From assembly GCF_003664255.1 (NCBI RefSeq), contig NZ_RCCV01000004.1, positions 806,001 through 870,000 on the forward strand: a stretch of DNA of 64,000 bases. Reading direction: 5' to 3'. Of this stretch, positions 26,154 to 35,700 are shown piece after piece. The notes beneath the pieces were generated by a model. The model worked only from the letters and a program-made list of their open reading frames with translations, made no database searches and was not told the origin of the DNA. The DNA is from Micromonospora sp. M71_S20. Its GTDB lineage: Bacteria > Actinomycetota > Actinomycetes > Mycobacteriales > Micromonosporaceae. Every line of letters begins with the position of its first letter. Position 1 is the stretch's first letter. A program made the translations under genes and the position numbers.

Positions 26154-28244
26154 ATGTCGGCGGATGATGGCAGGAAAATCGCGTCACTCTTCAGCCGCCG
26201 ACGCCTGTCCGTCGCCAAACCCGGCCGCACGGCATATCAGCCGCTGCGCGAATCCGGGTGGTGGCCGAATCTGAAGGGAAAGCCCTTGCCATCCCAACCC
26301 GTCGGCGCGATCCGCCGAATCACTCCCGCCGTCTTCGTGCTGGTCCTCGTGGCCGCGTTCTTCGTCGTCGCCCGACTGCCCAGCGCGTCGGCCGAGGAAC
26401 GGCAGACGCTGGCGTCGCGGTTCGGGTTCACCGAGCTGCCGATCGCGCTGCCGCCCGGCCTGCCGGAGCGCACCGTACGCACCGTGAACCCCGAGTACGA
26501 GCACATCCGCGCCTGGGTCTCGTCCGTCGGCGCCGCCGTCGCGGCGAACGACCTCGACGGCGACATGATCGCCAACGACCTCTGCCTCGTCGACACCCGC
26601 AGCGACAGCGTGGTCGTCACGCCGTCGCCCGACGGACCCGCCCGTTACGCGCCCTTCGTGCTGGACCCGGCACCGCTGCCCACCCACAAGGCCATGGCCC
26701 CGATGGGCTGTGTGCCCGGCGACTTCAACGGCGACGGTCTGACCGACCTGCTGGTCTACTACTGGGGTCGCACGCCGGTGGTGTTCCTGCACCGGGCGTC
26801 CGCGAGGACGCCGCTGACCAAGGGGACCTTCCTGCCCACCGAGCTCGTCGGCCGGCCGTCCGCCTCCTCCGCCGGTGAGTACCAGGGCAAGCTCTGGAAC
26901 ACCAACGCGGTCGCGGTCGCCGACTTCGACGGCGACGGCCGCCCGGACATCGGCGTCTTCAACTACTTCCCGGACAGCCAGGTGCTCGACCCGGCCGGCC
27001 AACCGAACGTCGAGATGAACCACTCGCTGTCCCGGGCGCAGAACGCGGGCGGTGCGCACGTGCTGCGCTGGACCGCCGCCACCAGCGGCGACAACCCCAC
27101 CGTGACGTACGTCGAACAGGCGGCGATCCCGCCGGAGTTCTCGACCGGCTGGACTCTCGGCGCCGGCTCCGCCGACATCGACGGTGACCTGCTGCCGGAG
27201 CTGTACCTCGCCAACGACTTCGGGCGGGACCGCTTCTTCCACAACGTCTCCCGCCCTGGCGAGATCAGGTTCGCCCTGGCGGAAGGGCGCCGCGGTGCCC
27301 TCACTCCGAAGTCCATGGTGGTCGGTCACGACTCGTTCAAGGGCATGTCCATCGAGTTCGGCGACCTCGCCGGCTCCGGCAAGTTCGACATGTTCGTCAG
27401 CAACATCACCACCTCCTGGGGCCTGGAGGAGAGCAACTTCGTCTGGCGCAACAACTCGTCGAGCATGGCCGACGCCCGCAAGCGGCTGAGCGAGGGCAAG
27501 GCCGTCTTCGACAACAAGGCCGCCGAACTCAACATGGCCTGGGTCGGCTGGGGCTGGGACGCCAAGATGGCGGACTTCGACAACAGCGGCGAGATGTCGG
27601 TCGTCCAGACCGCCGGGTTCGTCAAGGGCGACATCAACCGGTGGTCGTGGCTGCAGGAGTTGGCCATGAGCAACGACCTGATGCTCCGCAATCCGGCCAT
27701 GTGGCCCAAGGCCGAGCCGGGCGACGACATCGCCGGCTCCGAACCCTTCGCCTTCTGGGTCCGGGAGAAGAACGGGCGCTACGCCAACATCGCCGCCGAG
27801 CTCGGCATGACCGACGGCACCCCGAGCCGCGGCGTGGCCGTCGCGGACACCAACGGCGACGGGGGCCAGGACTTCGCGGTGGCCCGCCAGTGGGCCGCTC
27901 CCTCGTACTACCGCAACGACAAGCCCGGCCGCGGCAACTTCCTCGGCCTGCGCCTGTGCCGTCCGGGCGAGGACGGCCGCGGCACGCCCGCCTACGGCGC
28001 CCAGGTGCGGGTGAAGACCGCCGACGGTCGTACCCGGATCGCCCAGCTCGACGGAGGCAGCGGCCACTCCGGCAAGCGCAGCTTCGACGTCTTCTTCGGC
28101 CTCGGCGATGCCGGCGACAAGCCGGTCTCGGCGGAGATCGCCTGGCGCGACCTCTCCGGTGGCGTACACAAGCAGACCCTCGACCTCGCCGCGGGCTGGC
28201 ACACGATCATGCTCACGGACAAAGCCCAGGAGATGCCCAAATGA
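26154..28244 (+). CDS. Enediyne UnbV (E4): FG-GAP/ASPIC repeat protein with N-terminal TM anchor
   Basis: 696 residues. One TM/signal-anchor helix at about 58-75 (ITPAVFVLVLVAAFFVVARL), then an extracytoplasmic beta-propeller with Ca-binding-like FG-GAP loops (DFNGDGLTDLLVY, DFDGDGRPDIGVF, DIDGDLLPELYLAND, DTNGDGGQDFAVA) and a C-terminal ASPIC/UnbV domain (GAQVRVKTADGRTRIAQ, GHSGKRSFDVFFGLG). UnbV is one of the five conserved warhead-cassette proteins; its chemistry is not settled. No good Shine-Dalgarno precedes the ATG; a TTG at 26286 preceded by AAGGGA is an alternative start that would place the TM helix closer to the N terminus. UnbU overlaps its stop by ATGA. Confidence 0.92.
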   Translation: MSADDGRKIASLFSRRRLSVAKPGRTAYQPLRESGWWPNLKGKPLPSQPVGAIRRITPAVFVLVLVAAFFVVARLPSASAEERQTLASRFGFTELPIALPPGLPERTVRTVNPEYEHIRAWVSSVGAAVAANDLDGDMIANDLCLVDTRSDSVVVTPSPDGPARYAPFVLDPAPLPTHKAMAPMGCVPGDFNGDGLTDLLVYYWGRTPVVFLHRASARTPLTKGTFLPTELVGRPSASSAGEYQGKLWNTNAVAVADFDGDGRPDIGVFNYFPDSQVLDPAGQPNVEMNHSLSRAQNAGGAHVLRWTAATSGDNPTVTYVEQAAIPPEFSTGWTLGAGSADIDGDLLPELYLANDFGRDRFFHNVSRPGEIRFALAEGRRGALTPKSMVVGHDSFKGMSIEFGDLAGSGKFDMFVSNITTSWGLEESNFVWRNNSSSMADARKRLSEGKAVFDNKAAELNMAWVGWGWDAKMADFDNSGEMSVVQTAGFVKGDINRWSWLQELAMSNDLMLRNPAMWPKAEPGDDIAGSEPFAFWVREKNGRYANIAAELGMTDGTPSRGVAVADTNGDGGQDFAVARQWAAPSYYRNDKPGRGNFLGLRLCRPGEDGRGTPAYGAQVRVKTADGRTRIAQLDGGSGHSGKRSFDVFFGLGDAGDKPVSAEIAWRDLSGGVHKQTLDLAAGWHTIMLTDKAQEMPK

Positions 28245-29296
28245 CCGACGTCCGAGACAGCGCCCGTACCGGTAGTGACGCGCGGGGGGTGGGGGGCACC
28301 GCGGTCGCCGACGCGCCGGTCAGCCCGGTGCCGACCGTCACCTTCGACCGCAACGCGGCGGTGGCGGCCACGCCTGGAGCGCCCCCGAGGGTCGACCGGC
28401 GGGACCCCCGCTACCTGGCCCTGCGCAACTTCGCCATCTCCATGAGCGTCTTCAACATCCTCGGGTACACGGTGCTCGGCTTCGAGCAGCCCTGGACCTG
28501 GCCGCTGCTCGCCCTGGCGGTCGGCTACGCCACGGAGATCGTGGTCGAGCTGGTCACCGCGCGGGCGAACAAGCGCCCGCCCGCCTTCGCCGGCAACGGC
28601 GCCTGGGGCATGTACACGTTCCTGCTGCCCACCCACATCACCGCGCTCGCCGCGAACATGCTGCTCTACGCCAACGACAACTTCTGGCCGATCGCCTTCG
28701 CGGTGGTCGTCGCCATCGGCCAGAAGGCGATCTTCCTGGCGCCGATCAAGGGGCGCATGCGGCACTTCATGAACCCGTCCAACTTCGGCATCACGGTGAC
28801 GCTGGTCGCGTTCTCCTGGGTCAACATCGCCCCGCCGTACCACTTCACCGAGGACGTCCCGGACATGATCCGGATCCTCGTGCCGTTGGTCATCCTGACG
28901 GCCGGCACGGTGCTCAACGGAGTGCTGACCAAGAAGATCCCGCTGGTCGTGGGCTGGGTCGGTGGCTTCGTGATCCAGGCGCTGGTGCGCCACTTCATCT
29001 GGGACGTCGCGCTCTGGGCGGCCCTGCTGCCGATCACCGGTGTCGCGTTCGTGCTGTTCACCAACTACATGATCACCGACCCGGGCACGACCCCCAGCTC
29101 AGGGCGGGCCCAGTTCATGTTCGGCGCGAGCGTCGCGGCCGTGTACGGCGTGCTGATCACCTTCAACGTCGTCTACACGCTCTTCTTCGCCGTGACGATC
29201 GTCTGTCTCGCCCGGGGTCTGCTCTGGTGGGGCATCTGGCTGCGTGACCGCTCCCGGAGTGCGAACACGCCGGCGGCGCGGCCCGCCGTCACCTGA
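28241..29296 (+). CDS. Enediyne UnbU (E5): multi-TM protein related to RnfD/NqrB
   Basis: 351 residues; polar N-terminal 60 residues, then about eight TM helices. The segment NYMITDPGTTPSSGRAQF resembles the TDPVSxxxTxxGR region of RnfD/NqrB, where a Thr carries covalent FMN; here Ser or Thr residues occupy that zone but the exact flavinylation motif is not preserved. Conserved MNPSNFGITVTLVAF also matches the RnfD type. UnbU is a core warhead-cassette member of unknown role; membrane electron transfer is an inference from the RnfD likeness. It overlaps UnbV by ATGA and is followed 89 bases later by another membrane protein. Confidence 0.92.
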   Translation: MTDVRDSARTGSDARGVGGTAVADAPVSPVPTVTFDRNAAVAATPGAPPRVDRRDPRYLALRNFAISMSVFNILGYTVLGFEQPWTWPLLALAVGYATEIVVELVTARANKRPPAFAGNGAWGMYTFLLPTHITALAANMLLYANDNFWPIAFAVVVAIGQKAIFLAPIKGRMRHFMNPSNFGITVTLVAFSWVNIAPPYHFTEDVPDMIRILVPLVILTAGTVLNGVLTKKIPLVVGWVGGFVIQALVRHFIWDVALWAALLPITGVAFVLFTNYMITDPGTTPSSGRAQFMFGASVAAVYGVLITFNVVYTLFFAVTIVCLARGLLWWGIWLRDRSRSANTPAARPAVT

Positions 29297-29385
29297 TCCA
29301 CCGTCGGCCCGTCGTCGGCGCGACCCATGGGTCCGCCGGCGACGGACCTCGTCCCACGACCCACGGCACAGACGGAAGCGAGGCG

Positions 29386-30327
29386 ATGAGCGTGCACCCC
29401 ACCCCCGAGGCCCCACCGCGAGGTGCGTCGGTGACATCCGTACCCCCGCCGGCGGCACGCCCTGGACGGACGGCGGTGATCAGTGCGGCGGCGGGCGTGC
29501 TGCTCGCCGTGCTCTGGTCGTTCGAGCTGGTGGACTCGGTGATCGGCGACACGGTCGCCGACACCCTGCTGGGCCACGACGCGAAGGGCACCGCCATCAG
29601 CGGTGCGGCGGCGGGGCTGCTGTTCGCCTTCGTGTCCGGCTTCGCCGGGACCTTCACCGCCTGCAACATCGCGATGGCGGCCTCGGTCGGCCCGATGAGC
29701 CAGGCCGGCGCCACCGTCCACCGCCACGGCGTGCGGTCGCTGCTGCGGCCCGTCGCCTGGTTGACCGTCGGCATGCTGGCGGTGTCGGCGACCTACGGCG
29801 CCCTGGGGGTGCTGCTCGGCGAGCGCCTGCCGCAGCTCTCCACGGACACCGTCGGCGGGATGCCCGTACGCCTGATCCAGTCCTCGGTGGTCTTCGGCCT
29901 GATCGGCCTCGCGCTGACCTACCTCGGGCTGGCGGCCCTCGGCCTGCTGCCGGACGTCTTCGCGAGGCGCCCGGTGGCGCGGGTGGTCGTCATGGGCGCC
30001 CTGGTCGGGGGCTTTTTGGTCGGTCGGCCGTACCCGCTGTTCAACAAGCTGTTCCACTGGGCGGTCGACACGGGCAACCCCGGGTACGGCGCCCTCGCCT
30101 TCGCCCTGCAGTCGCTGGGCAACGTCCTCATCGTCGCGGCGCTCTTCGCGGTCCTCATCCTGGTCAGCCGGGGGCGGTTCCTCGCCTGGATCGCGTCACC
30201 GCGCCGCGCCGCGACCGTCACCGGCTCCCTGCTGGTCGCGCTGGGCGTCTTCACCGTCGTGTACTGGGACCTGCGGGTGCCGGCCATCTTCGGCGTCGGC
30301 TGGTTCCCGACGATGCCGTACAACTGA
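29386..30327 (+). CDS. Polytopic membrane protein, CcdA/DsbD-like, in the UnbV-UnbU unit
   Basis: 313 residues with six to seven predicted TM helices after a 40-residue polar head. FVSGFAGTFTACNIAMAASVGP places a small-residue-rich turn and a cysteine in the first helix hairpin, recalling the CcdA/DsbD-type electron carriers, but the second conserved cysteine of that family is not seen, so a thiol relay cannot be claimed. GRPYPLFNKLFHWAVDTGNPGY is another distinctive block. It follows UnbU directly on the same strand and ends at a bidirectional terminator, so it is probably the third gene of the UnbV-UnbU transcript. Confidence 0.6.
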   Translation: MSVHPTPEAPPRGASVTSVPPPAARPGRTAVISAAAGVLLAVLWSFELVDSVIGDTVADTLLGHDAKGTAISGAAAGLLFAFVSGFAGTFTACNIAMAASVGPMSQAGATVHRHGVRSLLRPVAWLTVGMLAVSATYGALGVLLGERLPQLSTDTVGGMPVRLIQSSVVFGLIGLALTYLGLAALGLLPDVFARRPVARVVVMGALVGGFLVGRPYPLFNKLFHWAVDTGNPGYGALAFALQSLGNVLIVAALFAVLILVSRGRFLAWIASPRRAATVTGSLLVALGVFTVVYWDLRVPAIFGVGWFPTMPYN

Positions 30328-30345
30328 CGAGGGCGGCGGACGCGA

Positions 30346-30386
30346 CGACGACGCCCCCGCTCCGGCCTGGACCGGGGGCGTCGTCG
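30346..30386. terminator. Bidirectional terminator closing the enediyne locus
   Basis: CGACGACGCCCCCG at 30346-30359 pairs perfectly with 30373-30386 across a 13-base loop, between the forward membrane protein gene and the reverse YhhN gene. Confidence 0.75.
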
Positions 30387-30392
30387 GTTCGG

Positions 30393-31061
30393 CTAGCGAG
30401 CGGTGCCGGGCACGGGCCCCGGGGCGGGCGCGGGACTGTCGTCGCCGGCCGCGGGCCGGGCGCGCCCGGCGGTGGCGGCCACCCATCCCGTGGTGATCAG
30501 CAGCAGGGCCGCGATGTAGGTGGTCATCACGGCCAGGCCGTGGCCGGGCACCCGGGACCCCGCGGCCTCCATGCCGATCAGCAGGTCGGAGATGAGGAAC
30601 AGCCCGCCGCCCAGGGCCACCCGCCGGGAGACGCCGGCCGCGGCGGCGGCCATCAGGCTGAGCGCGAGGCTGTAGCCGAGGACCGGCAGCCGCAGCGGGC
30701 CGAGGGAGTTCCACAGCACCAGATTGGCGGCCACCCAGCAGGCGAGATAGGCGGCGACCGCGACGACCGGCGGCCGCCGGTGGCGCAGGAAGGCGGTCAG
30801 GAAGGCCACCTGGGTGCCGAGGAAGCAACCCATGCCGACGAGGAACGCCGTGTCGCCGGAGACCAGCAGCGCGATGTCTCCGCCGGTGGCGAAGACCAGC
30901 CCGACGGCGACGGGATCGACGCGCCGGCGCACCCGCAGCAGGTGGACCAGCAGCACCGGCGCGAGCAGGGGCTTGGCCAGCCACTGCAGGAGGGCCGAGT
31001 CGGCCGCCACGCCGATCAGCTCGACGGCGGCCACCACGCCGAACGGCCAGAGGCGCCTCAC
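30393..31061 (-). CDS. YhhN/TMEM86-family membrane protein (putative lysoplasmalogenase)
   Basis: 222 residues, about eight TM helices. PLLAPVLLVHLLRVRRRVDPVAVGLVFATGGDIALL and FLVGMGCFLGTQVAFLTAF (quoted by parts) match the YhhN family, which includes the vertebrate lysoplasmalogenase TMEM86B. The DIALL and FLVGMG...QVAF motifs with acidic and polar residues in helices fit the proposed active site. GTG start overlaps the preceding hydroxylase gene's stop by GTGA. Operon partners suggest ether or plasmalogen-type lipid turnover; bacterial substrates are rarely tested. Confidence 0.8.
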   Translation of the reverse strand: MRRLWPFGVVAAVELIGVAADSALLQWLAKPLLAPVLLVHLLRVRRRVDPVAVGLVFATGGDIALLVSGDTAFLVGMGCFLGTQVAFLTAFLRHRRPPVVAVAAYLACWVAANLVLWNSLGPLRLPVLGYSLALSLMAAAAAGVSRRVALGGGLFLISDLLIGMEAAGSRVPGHGLAVMTTYIAALLLITTGWVAATAGRARPAAGDDSPAPAPGPVPGTAR

Positions 31062-31909
31062 CGGGCCACCGCCGGCTGCGCGTGCGCGGCGGGCTGCCAG
31101 CCCGGTCGGCCGAGCACGTAGCCGAGGCGGTGCCGCCAGGACGAGGCGGCCCGAGCGTCGGCCCAGATCGCGCGATACTCGTGGGTCGCCACCCGCAGCG
31201 GGTTGTACGTGTCGATGTTCTTGGTCAGGCCGTACCGGACGGTAGCCCGCTCGGGCTCGAAGGTGCCGAAGAGCCGGTCCCAGACGATCAGGATGCCGCC
31301 GTAGTTGCGGTCGAGGTACTCGGCGTTGGCGCCGTGGTGGACCCGGTGGTGCGACGGCGTGTTGAAGATCCACTCGATGGGGCGGGGCAGCAGGTTGATC
31401 CGCTCGGTGTGCAGGAAGAACTGGTACAGCAGGCTGACCGACTGCTGGAGGAAGATCATCCACGGGGGGATGCCGAGCAGCGCCAGGCCCAGCCAGAACG
31501 GCACGGACGTCATCGGGGTCCAGCTCTGCCGCAGTGCCGTCGAGAGGTTGAAGAAGACGCTGGAGTGGTGCACCACGTGCCCGGCCCAGAGCAGCCGCAC
31601 CTCGTGGTGGGAGCGGTGGAACCAGTAGTAGGCGAGGTCGTCGGCGAAGAACAGCAGCACCCACGTCCAGACGCTGGTGGGGGAGAGCTGCAGTGGCGTG
31701 ACCGTGTACGCGGCGGCGTAGAGGCCGATCGTCAGCAGCTTCCACGGCACGCCGATGACCTGGCTGCCGGCGCCCATGGTCAGGCTGGTGGCGGTGTCGC
31801 GCAACTCGTACCCGCGTTCGTCGTCGTCGGGGGCGAACCGGTAGGAGAGTGCCTCGACGACGATGAGGAGCAGGAACGCCGGTACGGCGTAGAGCACGGC
31901 GGGGATCAT
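31058..31909 (-). CDS. Sterol desaturase/fatty acid hydroxylase family di-iron membrane protein
   Basis: 283 residues. Three histidine clusters that bind the di-iron centre are intact: HRSHHE, HVVHHSS and HRVHHG, plus a further His in the HTERINLLP region. The layout (YYWFHRSHHEVRLLWAGHVVHHS, seen in parts) resembles the TMEM195/alkylglycerol monooxygenase branch more than plant desaturases. It inserts oxygen into lipid chains, possibly at ether bonds. It overlaps the FadR-type regulator by ATGA and the YhhN gene by GTGA, forming one tight three-gene unit. Confidence 0.85.
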   Translation of the reverse strand: MIPAVLYAVPAFLLLIVVEALSYRFAPDDDERGYELRDTATSLTMGAGSQVIGVPWKLLTIGLYAAAYTVTPLQLSPTSVWTWVLLFFADDLAYYWFHRSHHEVRLLWAGHVVHHSSVFFNLSTALRQSWTPMTSVPFWLGLALLGIPPWMIFLQQSVSLLYQFFLHTERINLLPRPIEWIFNTPSHHRVHHGANAEYLDRNYGGILIVWDRLFGTFEPERATVRYGLTKNIDTYNPLRVATHEYRAIWADARAASSWRHRLGYVLGRPGWQPAAHAQPAVAR

Positions 31910-32655
31910 GCCCGGGCTTCCCTTCTCGGTGCTGCGGTGGGGGTGGTGAGGGGGGCGGTGAGCAGGGCCCGCGCCTCGCGGGCGGCGTCGGCGGCCCGGC
32001 CTGTGACGACGGCGTCGGCGAGCCGGCGGTGGCCCGCGACGTCGAGCAGTTCCGCGGCGCGCCGCTGCGGGGGCACCTCACCGACGGCGAGCGCGCCGGC
32101 CACCAGACTGTTGAAGGCCAGCAGGTAGGCGGTGTTGCCGGAGCCGGCGACGATGTGCCGCCAGAGCACGATGGTCGCCTCGCCCATGCCGGCCAGGTCG
32201 GGTGCCAGGTCCGCGTACTCCTCGACGGCCCGCAGGATCGCGGCCCGCACCGCCGGGTCACCGCGCTCGGCGCAGAGCCGGGCCGCGTCGACGCCGATGC
32301 AGGCCCGCATCTCCAACATGTCGCGGACCAGGGTGTCCACCGGCAGGGTGTCGTGGAAGCGGGTGAGCGACAGGGCGAGGTCGAGCCCGGCGTGCACCCG
32401 CCAGTCCAGCACCCGGGTGGCCCCGCCCTGGCTGACCCGCACCAGGCCGAGCTGCTGCAACCGGCGCAGGGCCTCCCGCACGGCGTGCCGGTTGACCCCG
32501 AAGGTGGCGGCCAGCTCCCGCTCGCCGGGCAGCGCCTCGTCCGGGCGGTAGGCGCCGCTGACGATGGCGTCGCGGACCTGGCCGAAGACGTGGTCGGAGA
32601 CCGACGAGCGGGGGACGGGAGCGAAGGCCATGCCGAGGAGTGTGGCGCAGCGCAC
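31906..32655 (-). CDS. FadR-subfamily GntR transcriptional regulator
   Basis: 249 residues from the GTG at 32655, or 241 from the ATG at 32631; neither has a clear Shine-Dalgarno, so a leaderless transcript is possible. N-terminal winged HTH: VRDAIVSGAYRPDEALPGERELA and FGVNRHAVREALRRL (in parts), with the C-terminal all-helical FCD domain carrying the metal-binding Asp/His residues (IVLWRHIVAGSGN). It heads the lipid unit and a perfect FadR-type operator lies just upstream, so autorepression relieved by a carboxylate or lipid ligand is likely. Confidence 0.85.
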   Translation of the reverse strand: MRCATLLGMAFAPVPRSSVSDHVFGQVRDAIVSGAYRPDEALPGERELAATFGVNRHAVREALRRLQQLGLVRVSQGGATRVLDWRVHAGLDLALSLTRFHDTLPVDTLVRDMLEMRACIGVDAARLCAERGDPAVRAAILRAVEEYADLAPDLAGMGEATIVLWRHIVAGSGNTAYLLAFNSLVAGALAVGEVPPQRRAAELLDVAGHRRLADAVVTGRAADAAREARALLTAPLTTPTAAPRREARA

Positions 32656-32667
32656 ATCAACCCGTCA

Positions 32668-32682
32668 ACTGGTTGGACCAGT
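32668..32682 (-). promoter_or_regulatory. FadR-type operator upstream of the GntR gene
   Basis: ACTGGT-TGG-ACCAGT is a perfect 6-bp dyad with a 3-base centre and contains TGGTnnnACCA, the known half-site arrangement of FadR-subfamily operators. It sits 13 bases beyond the GTG start; a TTGACG follows it on the reverse strand. Confidence 0.75.
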
Positions 32683-32762
32683 GGGATGCCGAGCCCGTGA
32701 GCGCCGGTACCACCCGCACGTCGTCGCGACGACGGGTGGCGGTGAGCGTCGTGGAACGCGGG

Positions 32763-35700
32763 CTACGGGCCGGTCGGCACCGGGAAGCGGGCGCACGTGC
32801 GGTGGTACGGCTGCCCGTGACCGACGTACCGGTTCCATTCCGCAGGGGTGAGGTTGCGTCCGGCGATGGCGCAGGCGTGCTCCGCCCACTGCCGTACGTC
32901 GATGGAAAAGACCTGGATCGTCTGGTCGGGCCTGGCGACGGCGACGGCCGCGGTACCCGGCACGAAGGCCACCCTCCCCACGTGGTCGACGTATCCGGAC
33001 AAGGGCGGCCCGGTCCGACGACCGGTCCCGACGTCCCACCGGATGATCACGCCGTCGCGGTCGACCGCGGAGATGGTCCGACCACCGGGGTCGAACGCGA
33101 CCTGCGTCACCGTCTCGTGGTGCCCGACCAGCGGCTCGCCCACCTCGCTGCCCGATTCGGCGTTCCACCGGCGCACGGCGTTCGGCGCGGACGCCGCCGC
33201 GATGACCGTGCCGTCCGGGCTGACGGCCAGTGCCTCGACCGGCGCCCCCGCGGGGAGCGGCCCGCCGTGCGCGGTTCCCGTGCGGGTGTCCCAGCGGCGG
33301 ATGGTCCCGTCGTGACCCGCGGCCACGATCATCGCGCCGCCCTGTGCGAACAGGACGGTGTTGACCGTGTCCGTGTGCCCGAGGAGCGGCGGACCGAGCG
33401 GCGCTCCGGTTTCGGCGTCCCATCGGCGTACCGTGCCGTCCCAGCCCGCCGTGGCGACCATGGCACCCGTCGGGTCCACCGCGACCGAGGCGACCTCGGC
33501 GGTGTGGCCCCGCGACGCCGCCCCGATCGGCGCGCCGGTGGCGGCGTCCCACCGTCGGAGCGTGCCGTCCTGGCTGGCGGAGTAGATGCGCCGACCGTCG
33601 GGCGAGAAAGCCACCGACGTGACCTGGTCGCCGTGGCCGGCGAGTGGCGCGCCGATCGGTTCGCCGGTGACGGCATGCCACCGGCGGACCGTCCCGTCGC
33701 CGTGGCCGGAGGCGATCATCGCCTGGTGGGGGTGCGCGGCCACCCGGGCGAACTGGTCCTTGACGCCGCGCAACGTCGGGCCGATCGGCGCTCCCGGCTC
33801 GGTCCGCCAGAGCCGGACGGTCCGGTCCCGGCCCGCAGTGGCGACGGTGCCGCCGTCCCTGCTGACCGCGACGAACCGCACCTGGTCCCGGTGACCGAGC
33901 AGCGGCGCGTCGAGTGGCGCTCCCGTGCGGGCGTTCCACAACCGCACCGTCCGGTCCCGACCGGCCGAGATGATGGTCTTACCGTCCGGGGTGACGGCGA
34001 CCGCCTCCACCGGGGCGCTGTGTCCGGTCAGGGGGGTGCCGACGGGTGTGCCGGCGGCGGCGTTCCAGCGCCGCACCGTGCCGTCCTGGCCGCCCGAGAC
34101 GATCAACGAACTGCCGGTGTGCACGGCGACGTCCAACACCGGACCGACGTGTCCGCGCAGCGGCGCCCCGATCTGGCGTCCGGTGTCGCTGTCCCAGCGA
34201 CGGACGGTGTGATCCCAGCCCGCCGAGACGATCAACCGCCGGTCGGCGCCCATGGCGACGGACCACACGTGGTCGGTGTGGCCGACGAGCGGCGGACCGA
34301 GTGCGGCACCGGTCGCGGCGTGCCAGCGGCGGACCGTGCGGTCCTTGCTCCCCGACACGATCATCGCGGCATCGGCGCTGATCGCGACGGACTTGACGTT
34401 GTCGGAGTGCCCCCGGATCGGTTCGCCCAGGGGCTCACCGGTGGTGCCGTCCCAGCGCCGGATCGTGCCGTCGTCGCCGCCCGAGACGATCGTGCCGTCC
34501 GGGCTGGTCGCCAGGCCCTCGACGGGGTCGGTGTGACCGGTGAGGGGCGCTCCGACGGGCGCTCCGGTCGCCACGTCCCAGCGGCGGACGGTGCGGTCGT
34601 CACCTGCGGAGACCACCGTCCGCCCGTCGGCGCTCAGGACGACCGCGTGCACGCTGCCGGTGTGTCCCGTCAGGGTGGTCGTGTTGCGTTGTGGCCGCAG
34701 TACGCCGTGCAGCAGGGCCGCGCGACCGCGGTCGGACGGGTTCAACCGGAGGCTTTCCATGCTGAGCAGCAGCGCGAGTGGGTGGGGGCTGCTCGCCGCC
34801 TGGACGGCGAGTTTCTCGGCGGTGGCCCGGTCCCGTTCCCGGGCGAGCGTGCGCCGCTGGTCCACGGCGATGGCCGTCGCGGTCGCGGCGAGCAGCACCA
34901 GCGCGGCAAGAGTGGCCGCCAGGACGGCCAGTCGGCGGTTCTGTCGGCGGCTCGTGGTCAGCTCGTCGCGCTCCAGCGCGCCACTCGCCGCCAGGAACTC
35001 GCGTTCCCGCTCGTTGACCGCCTCCGGATGCGACTGGGTCCACTGCCAGGCGACGGCGAGCCGGCTGCCTCTCCAGAGGAAGCCGGCGTCGCGGTCGTGC
35101 GTCGTCCACTCGGCGGCGGCATGACTGAGTCGTCGCTGCAGGCGAAGGTCGTCGCGGTCGTCGGTCAGCCAGGTCTGGAACGTGGGCCACGCGTGCAGCA
35201 ACGCCTCGTGCGCGAGCTGCACCCGGCCGTCGGTGACCGAGACCAGGCGAGCGTCGGTCAACGCCGTCAGTACCGTGTCGACGGCCCGTTGACCGCCCGG
35301 TCCTGCGGTCAGTTCGGCACGGTCCACCGGGCGGCGGGTCGCCTCACCGCCCTCGCCGACGGTCAGCCGGAGCAGGATCCATCTGGCGGTCCTGCGGCCG
35401 GCCTCGTCCAGGTTGTCGTACAGGTGGTCCGCGGTCTGGGCGATCGCACCGCTCAGCCCGCCGGCGGCCTGGTAGGCGTCGAGGGTGAGCTTGTCGCCGT
35501 GGCGGTGTCGCCAGGTCTCGAGCAGGGCGTGGGACAGGTGCGGAAGAGCCCCGGGCCCGCCGCCTGCCCGCAGGTCCGCCACCACGGCCGCGACCAGGAT
35601 GGACTCGACCCGCAGGCCCGCCCGTCTGGCCGGTTCGGTGACCACCGTCCGTAGCTCGTCGGTGGACATCTGCCCGACCAGGAACTGCCGGTCCTGAAGG

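Noticed and set aside
26237..26620. Reverse short frames opposite UnbV
   Set aside because: No ribosome site and shadowed by a well-supported forward gene.
32870..34674. Regular repeats that could be read as a CRISPR or minisatellite array
   Set aside because: The period is 129 bases, units are in frame and translate to WD40 blades; there are no identical short repeats with unique spacers.
32640..35654. A 1004-codon open frame on the plus strand, opposite the WD40 gene
   Set aside because: It is an artefact of high GC: the opposite strand has WD40, Walker and HTH motifs and G/C third positions, while this frame has only low-complexity Arg/Gly/Pro sequence.
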